Shown: positions 1 to 11,341, counted from the first letter of the stretch. The stretch is DNA of 64,000 nucleotides from Naumovozyma dairenensis CBS 421 (GCF_000227115.2 NC_016485.2:844025-908024), one strand, 5' to 3'. Numbers and translations are program-made. Notes: a model not told the origin generated them from the letters alone.

Positions 1-244
1 TACTGAACAAAAATTTAACGAAGGCGATCATGACAGCGATGAGTATATTTGAATGAAAATAAAATCAAATCTAACACAATACACTATATAAAAAGGCACA
101 ATATTTACGTTTGCTTGAAAATACATCAACATTTGTTTGTATTTGGAATGCATAAATACTCTAGTTTATCAATTATTTATTCATTTTCTCCATCAATACT
201 ATATAACAGAAAAGTTATTATACGGTCAAGTATATCAAAACGTA

Positions 245-3200
245 TCACTTACCTTCAGACTGAACCGCTGGCTTCGTAATGGATTTTGAAGAGTTTGGCC
301 TCCCTTTAATTTTAATCTTGCCATCAGATGTCTTCACAGGCTTAGATTTGTTAGTTTCATTTTTTTTTTTATCTCCAGACACCGAATTCTTGGTAGAGGC
401 GGAGTTATCTTTCCCATTTACGATCGTCGATTTCGATGATGATGGCTTTTTGCTTCGCTTACTGGCTACTTCCTTAGCTTTTGACTTCATTTGTTTATCA
501 CTTGTATTCTTGTTACCTTTAATAAGATTTGTTAGTTTAGCACTATCTTCTTGGGCTACTGGAACCATATTTACCGCACCATGATACATCTGAGGATGCA
601 ATTGCATATTATTCATTTGAGGAATCATACTCCCGTTATATATATGGGGAGGACCAATTGGTACCCCCATGTTAGGGTGACCCATTGGTGGTAGACCATT
701 AGTGGCAAAACCTTCTGGCATATTATAAGGTAAACCAGGCATTGGTGCAGTGTTATTATTAACGGGAGCAATTGGAGCCACAGGTGCAACATTAGTCTGC
801 GGGTCATATTGATGTAAAACAGCATTGAAAATAGAATTTGCCACATTCGTATTAGGCGGTAAAACTATATCTTTTACTCCATCAATTTTCTTTGTTTCAG
901 TTGAACCGATAGACGTAACAGTAGTAGTTGTTTCAGTATCACCAGGAACACTTACAGAATTATTATCCTCCTGAACCGTAGCATTTACTTCATTATGACC
1001 GTCGGATTTCTTAATAATAGACAAGAGGTCATGAGCTTGTTTCTTCCTGATATCATCAACTTTTTCTTTGTTATTTTTTTGAACATTTGGAATATTAGTA
1101 GGTTTTACATGCTTTCGTGTTGTCTTATTTTCGGCGACTTTCTTCGATGCCTTTGAGTGATAAACTAGTTGCTTATTTGTTAAATTCAATAAGAACGAGG
1201 CATCTAAACCTAACCCTCTCTTAGTTCTTAACCTACCACCAAAGGTGTTACCGGCAACAATTTCATGATCAAATAGCACTTGAATGGATAAATTCAAACC
1301 TAAAGTCGTATACCCAACAACCGTACCTTTCGAAAATAATGGGACTTTCCCAGAATCTTGAACATACATCACTCTATCACCTAATTCAAATTTTTGAGTA
1401 CGTAGTAATCCTAAGGAGGATCTTGGACTTAAAATAGCTTGACGCGGAACATTGGCCAATTGCTTCTTCTCTGGATGTAATGGCAACATAGAATAGTGTT
1501 GTATCACTTCTTCTACGGCAATAATAGATGACTTAGTTAAGGAATCACTTTCAATAGATACAACAACAAATTTTTCTGTAGCAAATTTCACCCAAGCTTT
1601 GATTTGATCTAACATTTTAGAGGTTTCAGAGCTTGACAAATCTGGATATAAATCTTCAAAGATCGGAATACCATTACCAACTTTAGCCAATTTTTCAAAA
1701 AAGTGAGGGAATCGACTTTTATATTCGGTTATTAATTGAATAGTTAGATTAGAATATTCCCAACCTCTGGTACCCTTCCTTGCATATCCCAAGACTTTTT
1801 CATGCTTGGCTTCAAATTTGACAGGGATACCGACATTAATATGCCTTCCATTGCCGTCGGCAACCATAAACTTCGATGTCAACCTAGATAAAAGCAGTGG
1901 ATGCATGCCCAATTTTTTGGCAATTAAAAAGGATGGAATATATTGGACTAAATTACGATCTTGCTGAGCTCTTTCTTTCCCGATAGTTGGTTCAGCTTTA
2001 ACAGAGCGTTTCTTCACAGTTATTTTCAATCTTTTCTCATTATTGTAGCCATCGATTATTACTTCTCCACCATATGCATAATCACCTAAAAAGATTGCAT
2101 GAGAGCCTTCAGGGAATTCTTCTTTAATTGGTAAAGGTGGTTTTTCGATATACCTTTCATCCTTATTTGAGATTGATTCTACCATCAATTGTAATGGGTA
2201 GTAATCAGGTTGTGAAGCATAATTCTTCACAAAGGCACCATTCTCCGTTCTAGTTAAACCGACCACTGGGAGAACTTTCACAATTGCTCTAATATCGTCT
2301 AAAATAACAGCTTTCTGTTTAGAGTAATTTCTTAACATTGATTTCTTCAAGGAATTAAATAGTTTTTTGTCCGCATTATCTGCAGATCTTTTTATTCTTG
2401 TGTGATGTCTCTTCTTGTCCGCATCGATGTGTTCTTTTCTTTCATAAACAGTCTCTTCATTCATTAGTCCAATCAATTTAGATTCTCTTAAGTATGGCCA
2501 TCTAGTGTAGATGATCCGACCTATATACCTTTTGGATAGTTCTTCCAAGGTTAAATTGTTTTCCTCGTAAATATCATCCATGTGTAATACCATAGATTGT
2601 TGTCTCGACGGTTGCTGAAAAACAAGACTCTCATTATATTCTAATTGATATTTGAATGGTAGCGTCAGTAATGTTGGGAACCCAGCCAATAGTTCTGTTC
2701 CGGTCTTAGCCTTGGGTAATAGTCCATAAATGAAATTTAAACCTTCCATCGAGGGCTGAGAATATTCTTTTTCTACACAATGATCATGTTCAAGGTCAGA
2801 AAAGAGACCACTTAATGGACTCTTGTAAACAAGATCAACTTGCGGATTGAAAGTAAAGGTCAAAGGTTTACCAAAGGAATTTCTTGCCTTTTCCTCCGGC
2901 GATAATTTCGAAAGATATGGTTTCATTGCGTCTATTAATCTAGTTTCATCAACAAAGGGCAATAGCACCACTGCTTCCCAATCTGCAGTCTTACCATTTT
3001 TATCCAATTTAACTTCTGTTGGATAGAAATCCAATATTGGAGATTTTGGGTCATACATTAATGGTCTTAAAACAGGAGGTATTAAATTTTTTGATCTTTC
3101 TGGGAGCACTGACATTAATTGTTCAAACGGTTTGAAAGGATTATCTTTGGCGAACTCAATAACTTGATCTAAACCTTTCTCTAAATCAGAAATACGTGGA

Positions 3201-4891
3201 GCATAATGATAACGGTAATACCATCCCCATGATGGACAACCTCTGTAATAATAATACAGAACCCATTGTAAACCTTCTACGTAATTTTTGGTAAGTTTGG
3301 TAATATTTTCTTCAATATCTGCCTTAAACCCAAGTTTATCTTTATAGTAGTCTTTTTTCCAACTTTCAAATCTCGTATTATAAAGATCTTGCTCTCTTTG
3401 AAGTTCATCAGCATCCTCTACGAGAACTGCTTGTTGGTATGATTTAATTGTTTTTCTCAAGGACGACAGACGTTTGACATGTTCTTCTTCAGATTCTGAT
3501 GCATCAAATCCGTCTAAATCAATTCTAAGAGAATATGTGTCCTTTGATTTAGAATGTACCACTATTAAACCCAGATCAAATGCAAATTTTTTAAGGAAAT
3601 CTAAATTCTCAACAATATTTTCATTAGTTAATGGTAAAGTTGGGATTTGTTCATCTGGTGTACCAATAGGAATCTTTTCAGACATTTCTTTGATAATCCA
3701 TGGCTTAACCATCCCTACAATTTTCTTTTGTTGTTTAATTAGTAGTTTTTTACCTATACGCGCTCTTTTCCTTTCACCCTCCAAAGAGATATTTTCTAAT
3801 TGTTGATTAAACCATTCGACATCAATATCATTTTTTTCGAAATTCATTAGTTCGAATTGGGATAAATATTGTAACCAAACTCTAAGTCTTTCTAAATTAA
3901 TTTTACCATGTTCATTAATGTAACCATCTGAATGTAATAATGCTTCTTTAAATGTTTGTAAAAGGACGACGAAGGCACCTTTATTAAGATGTAAATCTGG
4001 TAAATTTGGTAAGAAATCATTACCAATGACGAACATGACTAAAACGAAATCGTCCAAGACTCTTTCAAAATCAAATTCAAATTGCATTTCATCAGCAATT
4101 TCTTTAAATTCTAATTCCATATATTCTCGTAATAATGAAAGATGTAACAAATAAAAGTTTTGATTTTCTAAAGTCTTGGCTTGATTTGGATTCCTCCTCC
4201 CAAAAACGACTTCTTCTCTTAGTAGGGCGAAATGAGGAGCATGAGTAGACAACCCCAATATTATAAGATCTGCATCTAACCCATAGATACAATGTCTTGT
4301 ATTATGATCAAAACCCTTTTGAGCTCTTAAAGTTCTAATGAAATCCATTATCTTATGTTCACCTTCCCCTGGAGCTTCATGACCCGAAAATATAATCTCT
4401 ACTTCTCTCCATTGAGCATCATTAGAAATCTTCTCATGTATGAAATATTTTAAATTTTTAGTCAATTTAGCCATAAATTCTGTCCCTGGCGTGATAGAAT
4501 TGGAATCGAATGGTTCACCCTTTGGGATCTCTTCACCATTCTCCAATGCCTTCTGTAAAGCGTTCTCTGCATCCATTGCTGTTCTAAATCTACGGGATCT
4601 TTGTTGATTCATCTTGGCACGGGGTGCAACCCCATCAATAGCCATATAGAACACTTTTTTAGGTTTAATAGTTTGGAAAAGATGATCAATATACGTGAAG
4701 ATTTTGGCAAACACTTCTTCTTCTGTCATTCGTTTGGTGACGTCATCATCGTTACCATGCGTACACGTATGTAAAATGGAATTCATATCAAGGTACAAGT
4801 TATCAAATTCTGGGATTTGAGTACCTTCAATTAATTGTAAAATCATTGGCCATCTCTCTGAGATATATCTGAAGAATTTTGGGATACCCAT
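245..4891 (-). CDS. XRN1: 5'-3' exoribonuclease 1 (Xrn1/Kem1)
   Basis: The 1548-residue product is the cytoplasmic 5'-3' exonuclease that degrades decapped mRNA. S. cerevisiae Xrn1 is about the same length (1528). The start MGIPKFFRYISERWP is the conserved Xrn1 N-terminus and begins at a true ATG. Catalytic acidic residues are visible at D35 (YLDMNS), D86 (AIDGVAPR), E176/E178 (APGEGEHK), D206/D208 (GLDADL) and in GNDFLPNLPDLH near residue 290. The middle holds the conserved Xrn1 D1-D4/SH3-like body. The last roughly 300 residues are low-complexity, rich in Asn, Pro, Met and Lys, as in other yeast Xrn1 tails. It is divergently transcribed from NUP49, the same arrangement as in S. cerevisiae chromosome VII. 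Identification is by recognition of conserved sequence. Confidence 0.98.
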   Translation of the reverse strand: MGIPKFFRYISERWPMILQLIEGTQIPEFDNLYLDMNSILHTCTHGNDDDVTKRMTEEEVFAKIFTYIDHLFQTIKPKKVFYMAIDGVAPRAKMNQQRSRRFRTAMDAENALQKALENGEEIPKGEPFDSNSITPGTEFMAKLTKNLKYFIHEKISNDAQWREVEIIFSGHEAPGEGEHKIMDFIRTLRAQKGFDHNTRHCIYGLDADLIILGLSTHAPHFALLREEVVFGRRNPNQAKTLENQNFYLLHLSLLREYMELEFKEIADEMQFEFDFERVLDDFVLVMFVIGNDFLPNLPDLHLNKGAFVVLLQTFKEALLHSDGYINEHGKINLERLRVWLQYLSQFELMNFEKNDIDVEWFNQQLENISLEGERKRARIGKKLLIKQQKKIVGMVKPWIIKEMSEKIPIGTPDEQIPTLPLTNENIVENLDFLKKFAFDLGLIVVHSKSKDTYSLRIDLDGFDASESEEEHVKRLSSLRKTIKSYQQAVLVEDADELQREQDLYNTRFESWKKDYYKDKLGFKADIEENITKLTKNYVEGLQWVLYYYYRGCPSWGWYYRYHYAPRISDLEKGLDQVIEFAKDNPFKPFEQLMSVLPERSKNLIPPVLRPLMYDPKSPILDFYPTEVKLDKNGKTADWEAVVLLPFVDETRLIDAMKPYLSKLSPEEKARNSFGKPLTFTFNPQVDLVYKSPLSGLFSDLEHDHCVEKEYSQPSMEGLNFIYGLLPKAKTGTELLAGFPTLLTLPFKYQLEYNESLVFQQPSRQQSMVLHMDDIYEENNLTLEELSKRYIGRIIYTRWPYLRESKLIGLMNEETVYERKEHIDADKKRHHTRIKRSADNADKKLFNSLKKSMLRNYSKQKAVILDDIRAIVKVLPVVGLTRTENGAFVKNYASQPDYYPLQLMVESISNKDERYIEKPPLPIKEEFPEGSHAIFLGDYAYGGEVIIDGYNNEKRLKITVKKRSVKAEPTIGKERAQQDRNLVQYIPSFLIAKKLGMHPLLLSRLTSKFMVADGNGRHINVGIPVKFEAKHEKVLGYARKGTRGWEYSNLTIQLITEYKSRFPHFFEKLAKVGNGIPIFEDLYPDLSSSETSKMLDQIKAWVKFATEKFVVVSIESDSLTKSSIIAVEEVIQHYSMLPLHPEKKQLANVPRQAILSPRSSLGLLRTQKFELGDRVMYVQDSGKVPLFSKGTVVGYTTLGLNLSIQVLFDHEIVAGNTFGGRLRTKRGLGLDASFLLNLTNKQLVYHSKASKKVAENKTTRKHVKPTNIPNVQKNNKEKVDDIRKKQAHDLLSIIKKSDGHNEVNATVQEDNNSVSVPGDTETTTTVTSIGSTETKKIDGVKDIVLPPNTNVANSIFNAVLHQYDPQTNVAPVAPIAPVNNNTAPMPGLPYNMPEGFATNGLPPMGHPNMGVPIGPPHIYNGSMIPQMNNMQLHPQMYHGAVNMVPVAQEDSAKLTNLIKGNKNTSDKQMKSKAKEVASKRSKKPSSSKSTIVNGKDNSASTKNSVSGDKKKNETNKSKPVKTSDGKIKIKGRPNSSKSITKPAVQSEGK

Positions 4892-5635
4892 GATGAATCT
4901 CTAGTTCGCTAATAATAATTCGTGTGTTCGTTTGTTCGTTAAAAAAATGAATTGGAAAAATATAATACAATAAAGCGGAATAGTAGAGTTTCTTTTAACT
5001 ATCTTTTAGTAGACAAAAATGAATATTTTCTTTTTCTTCTCTCTTTAAATAGACAGTCACAAGTCTCTCTGGCTGTAATAGTAAAGATACAGCTTGTTTC
5101 TAAAAGCGGACTAGAGGGAGTACTTAATCTGTTTCCTAAGCAGCAATTGAATCTTAGTGGGGATTTGAAGAGTCTATTATAGTGAATAGATAGCTGACTA
5201 TTAGTATGCACGATATTCCACCGTTATTTGTTGACCTATGCTTCTTGCTCAAATAAAGATGAAGGGAGTGGCAATTAAAGGCCACCATAGTTCCCATAAT
5301 TCATATCGTATTTGTTTATTGAAATCTGCACACAGTTTAAACTTGTTTCTTCTTGACGTTTTCACGGAGGCGGCAAAGGGCCAGGGTAACGGCCTAAATA
5401 TGGATCACTTCTTACGATACAATTCCAATTTATTTTGCAAAATATCAAAAAACTCGAAATACAATGAAATAAACTTGAGAGATATGAAGAAATAGATGGG
5501 TTATCTGGTTGACTCTGAGGTCAATTGAAGGGTAAATTTGTAGTCAATTGGGTCTTTGAAACGTGTACTTTTAGACGTTTCATATATAACTACTTTTATT
5601 GCCGATTAAGCAACGAGAAAAGCTAAAATTTAGAG
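4892..5635. other. Divergent XRN1-NUP49 intergenic region
   Basis: This is 744 bases between two divergent start codons and must contain both promoters. Short open frames here (for example 5238-5495) show no recognisable protein. I see no RNA gene or clear named factor site. Confidence 0.6.
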
Positions 5636-7255
5636 ATGTTTGGAGGATTTGGCAAATCGAATTCTACAGGTGGATTGTTTGGTCAATCCAATGCTACTAA
5701 CGCTGCTGCCAGCGGTGCCACAAGTATGTTTGGAGGATCACAGAATATGCAGAATAATAATGCCACCGGCGGAGGTCTATTTGGTGGCGCTGCTCCTACT
5801 GGTAATACGAATACTGCGGCCACAGGAGGTGGTTTATTCGGCAATGCTGCACCATCAGGTAATATAAATACAGCCGCATCATCAGGAGCTGGTGGTAGCC
5901 TATTTGGAAATACAGGAAATGCACCTACAACAAATACAGGTGGAGGTTTATTTGGGAATGCTGCTCCAAGTGGTACTATAAACACAGCTGCTACAGGCGG
6001 CGGTTTGTTCGGTACTGCAAACGCAAATGCAAACACTGGTGGTGGGAATACTACCACTGGAGGATTGTTTGGAAATAATACTAATAAGCCAGGTGGGCTT
6101 TTTGGAGGCAACGCAGCCCAAAATACTACAACAGGCGGTGGCCTCTTTGGTGCTAATAACCAACAGAATACGACGACGGGTGGTGGCCTTTTTGGTGCTA
6201 ATAACCAACAGAATACTACAACAGGTGGTGGCCATTTTGGTAACAAACCTGCCTCAACAACAACTGGTACTGGTGGATTATTTGGTAGTACAAACAGTGG
6301 TACAACAGGCACCACTGGTGGTCTATTCGGATCTAAACCTAATACAACAAACACCTTATTCGGAGGCTCTAATACAAATGCACCCTCTACGGCAACTACA
6401 ACACTGGGAAGCGGTAGATTATTTGGATCTAAGCCGTTGGGTGGCACTGCAGGTGGAGGTTTATTTGGATCAAATAATACTGCGAATATTGGTGGCTCCT
6501 CTTTATTTGGTCAAGGGAACACCATGAATACTACAGGAGGTCTTTTTGGCTCTTCACAATATGGACAACCACAACCACAATCTACACTACAATCTATTCA
6601 TCAACTTCCGATTACACCAATGACAAGAATCGCTGAACTACCACCACAACTACGTCAAGAAATTGAACAATTAGATCAATATATTCAAAAGCAGGTACAA
6701 ATATCGGAGCATTTAAAAGCGGACACAGAAGAACACAATAATCTAATAGAATCAATTCCAAAAGATATTTCATACCTACTGAAGACAGAATTGTTAACTA
6801 ATCAATCATTATCACAAGATTTGAAACAAATTTCATCTATAAAGGAATTAACAGATAATAATCTTTCAGATACACAACTGTTCACTATTTTATTCCAACA
6901 ACTATTGACACCAGGTAGTAAAATATCGTCTTTAGATTTAGAGAAATTTTATCAACGTAAAATACACTCATTCCAAAATAAATTAGATGATTATTCTAGA
7001 GTACTTTCAGATATTGAAAGCGCAATAAGTGGAATCAATGGCGATATATTCGGAGCATCACAAGGCCATCTGCCGGAGAATACTTACACCAGTGAGTTAG
7101 GAAACATAGATTTAGCGGGGTTATATAATTTGAAAACTGGCCTAAATGCAATCGTCTCTACTGTTATAGAAGAGTTTGGATTATTTATGGATACTGCGGA
7201 AAGAATTGCTGAATTACGTCAAAAAGTTCGAGAAATAACAGGCTCCCATACGTGA
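5636..7255 (+). CDS. NUP49: GLFG nucleoporin Nup49
   Basis: The 539-residue product is a central-channel FG nucleoporin that works with Nsp1 and Nup57 in the nuclear pore. Residues 1 to about 305 are a Gly/Asn/Thr-rich region with many GLFG and LFG repeats, the phase that binds transport receptors. Residues from about 325 (ITPMTRIAELPPQLRQEIEQ) to the end are a helical, coiled-coil-forming anchor domain. S. cerevisiae Nup49 is shorter (472), and the extra length lies mainly in the FG region. Part of it is a recent 15-residue tandem duplication around 6130-6240 in which one GLFG has become GHFG. It neighbours XRN1 as in S. cerevisiae. ROK1, the next gene there, is not found in this window. Confidence 0.97.
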   Translation: MFGGFGKSNSTGGLFGQSNATNAAASGATSMFGGSQNMQNNNATGGGLFGGAAPTGNTNTAATGGGLFGNAAPSGNINTAASSGAGGSLFGNTGNAPTTNTGGGLFGNAAPSGTINTAATGGGLFGTANANANTGGGNTTTGGLFGNNTNKPGGLFGGNAAQNTTTGGGLFGANNQQNTTTGGGLFGANNQQNTTTGGGHFGNKPASTTTGTGGLFGSTNSGTTGTTGGLFGSKPNTTNTLFGGSNTNAPSTATTTLGSGRLFGSKPLGGTAGGGLFGSNNTANIGGSSLFGQGNTMNTTGGLFGSSQYGQPQPQSTLQSIHQLPITPMTRIAELPPQLRQEIEQLDQYIQKQVQISEHLKADTEEHNNLIESIPKDISYLLKTELLTNQSLSQDLKQISSIKELTDNNLSDTQLFTILFQQLLTPGSKISSLDLEKFYQRKIHSFQNKLDDYSRVLSDIESAISGINGDIFGASQGHLPENTYTSELGNIDLAGLYNLKTGLNAIVSTVIEEFGLFMDTAERIAELRQKVREITGSHT

Positions 7256-7509
7256 ATGTATAAACATATTCACTCCTGAATCGCCAAGTTGGTTATATAC
7301 TTATCTAGGCATATCTAACTCTATATACAATGAGAGAAGGTTAAAGAAGAAGCATTCTGTAAAAACTTTAAAAGATGTAATATTTTTATTTTCTTCTTTT
7401 AACTACAACGAATAAATAATAGTCTGTGTCAGAGAAATCATATCACATGTAGCGTACATTATGTTAAACGAATATGAGTAAAAATTTAGCTGTCATTTAC
7501 AACTCAACT

Positions 7510-7890
7510 TTAGGTGGTGCGATAACCAACTATTTTCCTTCTTCCTATTACTTCACCCACAGAATAAAATCCTAAAAGTTGTACACCATATGCACCAAAT
7601 TTAATTAAGTCGTTCTTACCTGCCCCTTTCACTAAACCGATGAATGCTTGTGGCTTGTTCATATAATGTTTCCCCATTTCAAATATGTTACAATAAACCT
7701 TCTTGAATTCGCCAATCTTTGGCGGTTGGAAACCTTCTTGTTTATATACAGTCTTCGACAATTCAGCTCCCACCTTACCATAATACATGGACTTTTGCAT
7801 CAAAGCATTGGTCTTGCCAATGAATTTTGTGCTTAATACTTCACCCTTAGAAAGTAATTGAGAGCCAATAGTTTGAATTCTACCCAACAT
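7510..7890 (-). CDS. ATP20: Mitochondrial ATP synthase subunit g
   Basis: This is a small inner-membrane subunit of F1Fo-ATP synthase needed for dimerisation of the complex. The open frame extends upstream to 7968, but the family start matches MLGRIQ, giving 126 residues against 115 in S. cerevisiae. I therefore chose the ATG at 7888-7890. Conserved features are YYGKVGAELSKTVY, EGFQPP, and the C-terminal membrane segment GAYGVQLLGFYSVGEVIGRR with GxxxG-type spacing used in dimer contacts. It is convergent with NUP49 and lies downstream of MCM4 on the same strand. In S. cerevisiae ATP20 and MCM4 are also neighbours (chromosome XVI). Confidence 0.95.
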   Translation of the reverse strand: MLGRIQTIGSQLLSKGEVLSTKFIGKTNALMQKSMYYGKVGAELSKTVYKQEGFQPPKIGEFKKVYCNIFEMGKHYMNKPQAFIGLVKGAGKNDLIKFGAYGVQLLGFYSVGEVIGRRKIVGYRTT

Positions 7891-8361
7891 TGGTGTTCTA
7901 ATAGTAGCTAGATGTGATACTTGATTGTTTTTTATATTTATAGAGATTTGTCGACTGAAATAAATCAATAAAATAGGGAAGCAATGTCCCGTACATATGT
8001 ATTTTCAACCTTCAAATGTTCAACTCTCGACTTTTATTTAATCTCTTATTCGAAGTTTAAGCGCTTCGTAGAAACTTCCGGCGAATCAAAAGCTCGCACT
8101 TACGTCCACATCTCTCTATACATTACTAGCTTAATATAAAGGATTCTAACGAGACACGCAGAAACAAACTTATCAAATCCAAACATCTGAAGGAACAGGT
8201 CAGGTAAAAACTTATAACTCGACCCATCACATAGGAATTTTTGTTCTCTGAATTACCGACAAGTAAGTGAAGTTGAATATGCCAGCGTTTACCTTCTATA
8301 TAATGAAGTTTACTACTAAAGTATCTTTACTGTTACAGGTTAGAAATCTTTTATATATAAC
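7891..8361. other. MCM4-ATP20 intergenic region
   Basis: About 470 bases hold the MCM4 3' flank and the ATP20 promoter. The frame at 8267-8614 mostly lies antisense to MCM4 and is not a gene. No further element is recognised. Confidence 0.5.
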
Positions 8362-11145
8362 TCAAACTCGATTATTTAGACGGATAGACCTCCTTATACC
8401 TTCACCTAAAATGATGACTTTATCTTCTTGTTGTAAACGAGATAGAATATCAGAGATATCTGAGGAGTCCACCTTATCTTGCGAATGTTCATTAATTTGT
8501 TTGACCAATTCATTGAAACTCATTGAATCAGACGAGTATTCCCCCAGTACTTTTAAGACTTCCCTTGCCAAATCTTCTTGCAGTTTCCTTTGGACAACAG
8601 ACTTACCAGTTTGAACTAAATTCATATCAATCTTACCTGTCTTTGGGTCCATTGCATAATCCTTAATAGCTGATCTTATCAGCCTCACAGCTTCTTGAAC
8701 ATCTTCTAGTTGTACTTCCGTAGATAATCTCATCTTTGCATGAGCTTCAGCTAAACGGATCATACTTTCCAACTGTCTTGTAGTAGCAGTAATTCTTTTT
8801 TCATCTGATCTAGAGTCATCACCCATTTTTCTCATTCCAACATAAGCTCTCACCAATTCACTTTTAGCTTCCTCCACAAGTACAGGATGAATATTTTCTT
8901 TGGCATAATTAATATATAAAGTCAAGAATTCAACCGGAAGTATGTCATCTTGGGAGACATGGTCTGGCTTATCTTCCAGGTACAAACTGGTTAAGTGTCT
9001 AGCTAAGTCTCGATCAGTCCCTTCATCGACTTTATCTAACACCAGGTACACAAGATCAAATCTAGAGAGTAATGGAGGTGGTAGATCGATATTATCAGTA
9101 ACTGGTAAATTTGGATTATAACGCGATCCAATTGGATTGGCACTGGCTAAAATTGAACTTCTAGCATTTAAAGTTGTGATAATACCGGCTTTTGCAATAG
9201 AAATGGTTTGTTGTTCCATAACTTCATGCAGGACTGACCTTGTTGAGTCACTCATTTTGTCAAATTCATCAATACAACAAATACCACCATCAGATAAGAC
9301 TAAAGCACCACTTTCTAGCACCAATTGTTTTGTATCAACGTCTCTTGTGATATATGCAGTTAACCCGACGGCAGATGAACCTTTACCAGATGTATAAACA
9401 CCACGTGGTGCAATCTTATGCACGTATTGCAATATCTGAGACTTAGATGTCGAGGGATCACCACATAGTAAGATATTTATATCACCACGATAACGACCAC
9501 CTTTCTTGAAGACCTTATTGGCTCCTCCAAATAATTGTAACAAAATACCTTTTTTAACGTCATCTAATTCAAAAATACTTGGAGCAATAGATCTTGACAA
9601 AAGATCGTATAGATCTTCTCTTTGAGCAACCTCGCGGATTTTGGCAATATCTTGATCTGTCACCTTTTTAACTTCCTCAACTTCATTATGATCTATTTGA
9701 TTCTGTAACAGTTCTTGTTCAACGGTGGAAGTGTCAACACCCAACCTTGTATCTGAAACTTTCTTCACATGAACGACATCAATATAGGTTTTATATAAAG
9801 ATTTTAATACACGTTGTCTGGAATTCGCTCTTATTGGTATTGATCTAAATGCACCTGTGACTTCAATTCTATCACCTGCACGACATGAATCTACCAGTTC
9901 ATCATATACACAAAGAGATACTGAATGTGGAGTTTGACCATCCGGGACTAAATCAGGTGTCTCTTGTAATTTGATAACTTGTTTATCAGCAAAGGAACAT
10001 CTATTATGGATTAAAGACATTGAATTGGGTTCACCACAATCGACACGCCCACATCTTGCTGGTTCTTGAATAACACCTCTATCGATTTCAACGACCATGG
10101 TATGGTCACAAACATTACATTTGAAAAAGGCAACTTTCATATCTGGGATAACTGGTGTGGCTCTTAAGACTAACCCCTTTAAAGTGATCAATTTGTCGAT
10201 ATCATTTGGGTTCAATTCACGCATACCTTTCACTGTCCCAACGTTATAAGGCCTAACTTTATAAAATTTAGTTTCAATTTCATCCAAATCAAAATCTAGA
10301 TGATTATCCTCTACAAGAGAAACCATACAATCTTTAATAGTTTGATCCATAATGGAAATAACCTCCTGTGGATAATTTAATAACTGATAATATAATTCTT
10401 CTGATTGTTTGAAAGCCAATAAATTCCTAGCATCTAAATTTAAATTACAATTACCAACTTCTCTCATTTCATTTAATTGTTTCACATAATACAATTCCTC
10501 ATCTGTGGTGGAATTAATGAATTCTTCTCTTTCATCTAAAATTTTCCTATATTTATACTTGAACGTCATTAAAAAGTTACGGAAACTATTAGTACATTCT
10601 TGAATACTGATATTGGTACCCCAAATAATTCTTAATGGTTCATTATTATCCTGAGAGACGGGGTCTGAAGAAGATGAAGGGTTATTATTACTAGACCGCG
10701 ACTCAAAATCAATAATTCTTCTAGGTGATGATAAATCTGATGCATGGATATCATTTCTTCTCATACGTATACTTCTAGAAGATCCATCAGCTAATGGAGA
10801 GGAAGAGATGGCATTACTTCTGTCACTTCTAATATTGGAAAACCTACTGGGTAATGGTGTGTTTGATGAACTACCTTGAGTTCTGTTAATATTTTGAGAT
10901 GCTAATATATCAGAGGTTTGTTGCGAAGAGGATGGGTAATTGAAAGGTGAGGACCCTATACCTATTGTCCCATTTCTGTTTTGGCTTCTACTATTACCTT
11001 GCCCTAGAGTATCTGGCTGGGAAGAAGATGAGTTATAGAATAATGCAGGTGATGAAGGCTGTTGTGGCACTGAACCTGGATTAGAAGCTGGAGAAGAGCT
11101 TGGCGGTGCGAGCTTACTTGGAGAACTGGATGGAGGATTACTCAT
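8362..11145 (-). CDS. MCM4: MCM replicative helicase subunit Mcm4 (Cdc54)
   Basis: The 927-residue product is one of the six subunits of the Mcm2-7 helicase loaded at origins in G1. Residues 1 to about 180 form a Ser/Pro-rich tail of the kind targeted by DDK and CDK. A zinc-binding motif begins with CNVCDH near residue 342 and continues to CGRVDCG. The AAA+ core has Walker A GDPSTSKSQ near 561, Walker B CCIDEFDKM near 622, and the arginine-finger region LLSRFDLVYLVLD. S. cerevisiae Mcm4 is 933 residues. It is followed by ATP20 and preceded by RLF2 on the same strand, the same trio as on S. cerevisiae chromosome XVI. The upstream region carries an early-cell-cycle box and a Reb1 site. Confidence 0.98.
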   Translation of the reverse strand: MSNPPSSSPSKLAPPSSSPASNPGSVPQQPSSPALFYNSSSSQPDTLGQGNSRSQNRNGTIGIGSSPFNYPSSSQQTSDILASQNINRTQGSSSNTPLPSRFSNIRSDRSNAISSSPLADGSSRSIRMRRNDIHASDLSSPRRIIDFESRSSNNNPSSSSDPVSQDNNEPLRIIWGTNISIQECTNSFRNFLMTFKYKYRKILDEREEFINSTTDEELYYVKQLNEMREVGNCNLNLDARNLLAFKQSEELYYQLLNYPQEVISIMDQTIKDCMVSLVEDNHLDFDLDEIETKFYKVRPYNVGTVKGMRELNPNDIDKLITLKGLVLRATPVIPDMKVAFFKCNVCDHTMVVEIDRGVIQEPARCGRVDCGEPNSMSLIHNRCSFADKQVIKLQETPDLVPDGQTPHSVSLCVYDELVDSCRAGDRIEVTGAFRSIPIRANSRQRVLKSLYKTYIDVVHVKKVSDTRLGVDTSTVEQELLQNQIDHNEVEEVKKVTDQDIAKIREVAQREDLYDLLSRSIAPSIFELDDVKKGILLQLFGGANKVFKKGGRYRGDINILLCGDPSTSKSQILQYVHKIAPRGVYTSGKGSSAVGLTAYITRDVDTKQLVLESGALVLSDGGICCIDEFDKMSDSTRSVLHEVMEQQTISIAKAGIITTLNARSSILASANPIGSRYNPNLPVTDNIDLPPPLLSRFDLVYLVLDKVDEGTDRDLARHLTSLYLEDKPDHVSQDDILPVEFLTLYINYAKENIHPVLVEEAKSELVRAYVGMRKMGDDSRSDEKRITATTRQLESMIRLAEAHAKMRLSTEVQLEDVQEAVRLIRSAIKDYAMDPKTGKIDMNLVQTGKSVVQRKLQEDLAREVLKVLGEYSSDSMSFNELVKQINEHSQDKVDSSDISDILSRLQQEDKVIILGEGIRRSIRLNNRV

Positions 11146-11341
11146 TTTTACTTTTCAATATTTCGTTTTCCAGACTTCTGTCTTTGGCCGAGGAATCTTC
11201 ACCTGAAATTGATCAACCATCATGTCTTTACAAACTTCATGAATTCCTTTAATCGTTGCATAGTATATTACTATCGATTTAAGATTTCTTCGAGGTCAGA
11301 TTAGTACTTGATGGCGAAAAATTCGTGAAATCGTTATTACA

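Noticed and set aside
5683..6447. 254-residue Pro/Val-rich open frame antisense to NUP49
   Set aside because: It is the shadow of the GLFG repeats; codon periodicity comes from the Gly-rich sense strand, and the real gene is NUP49.
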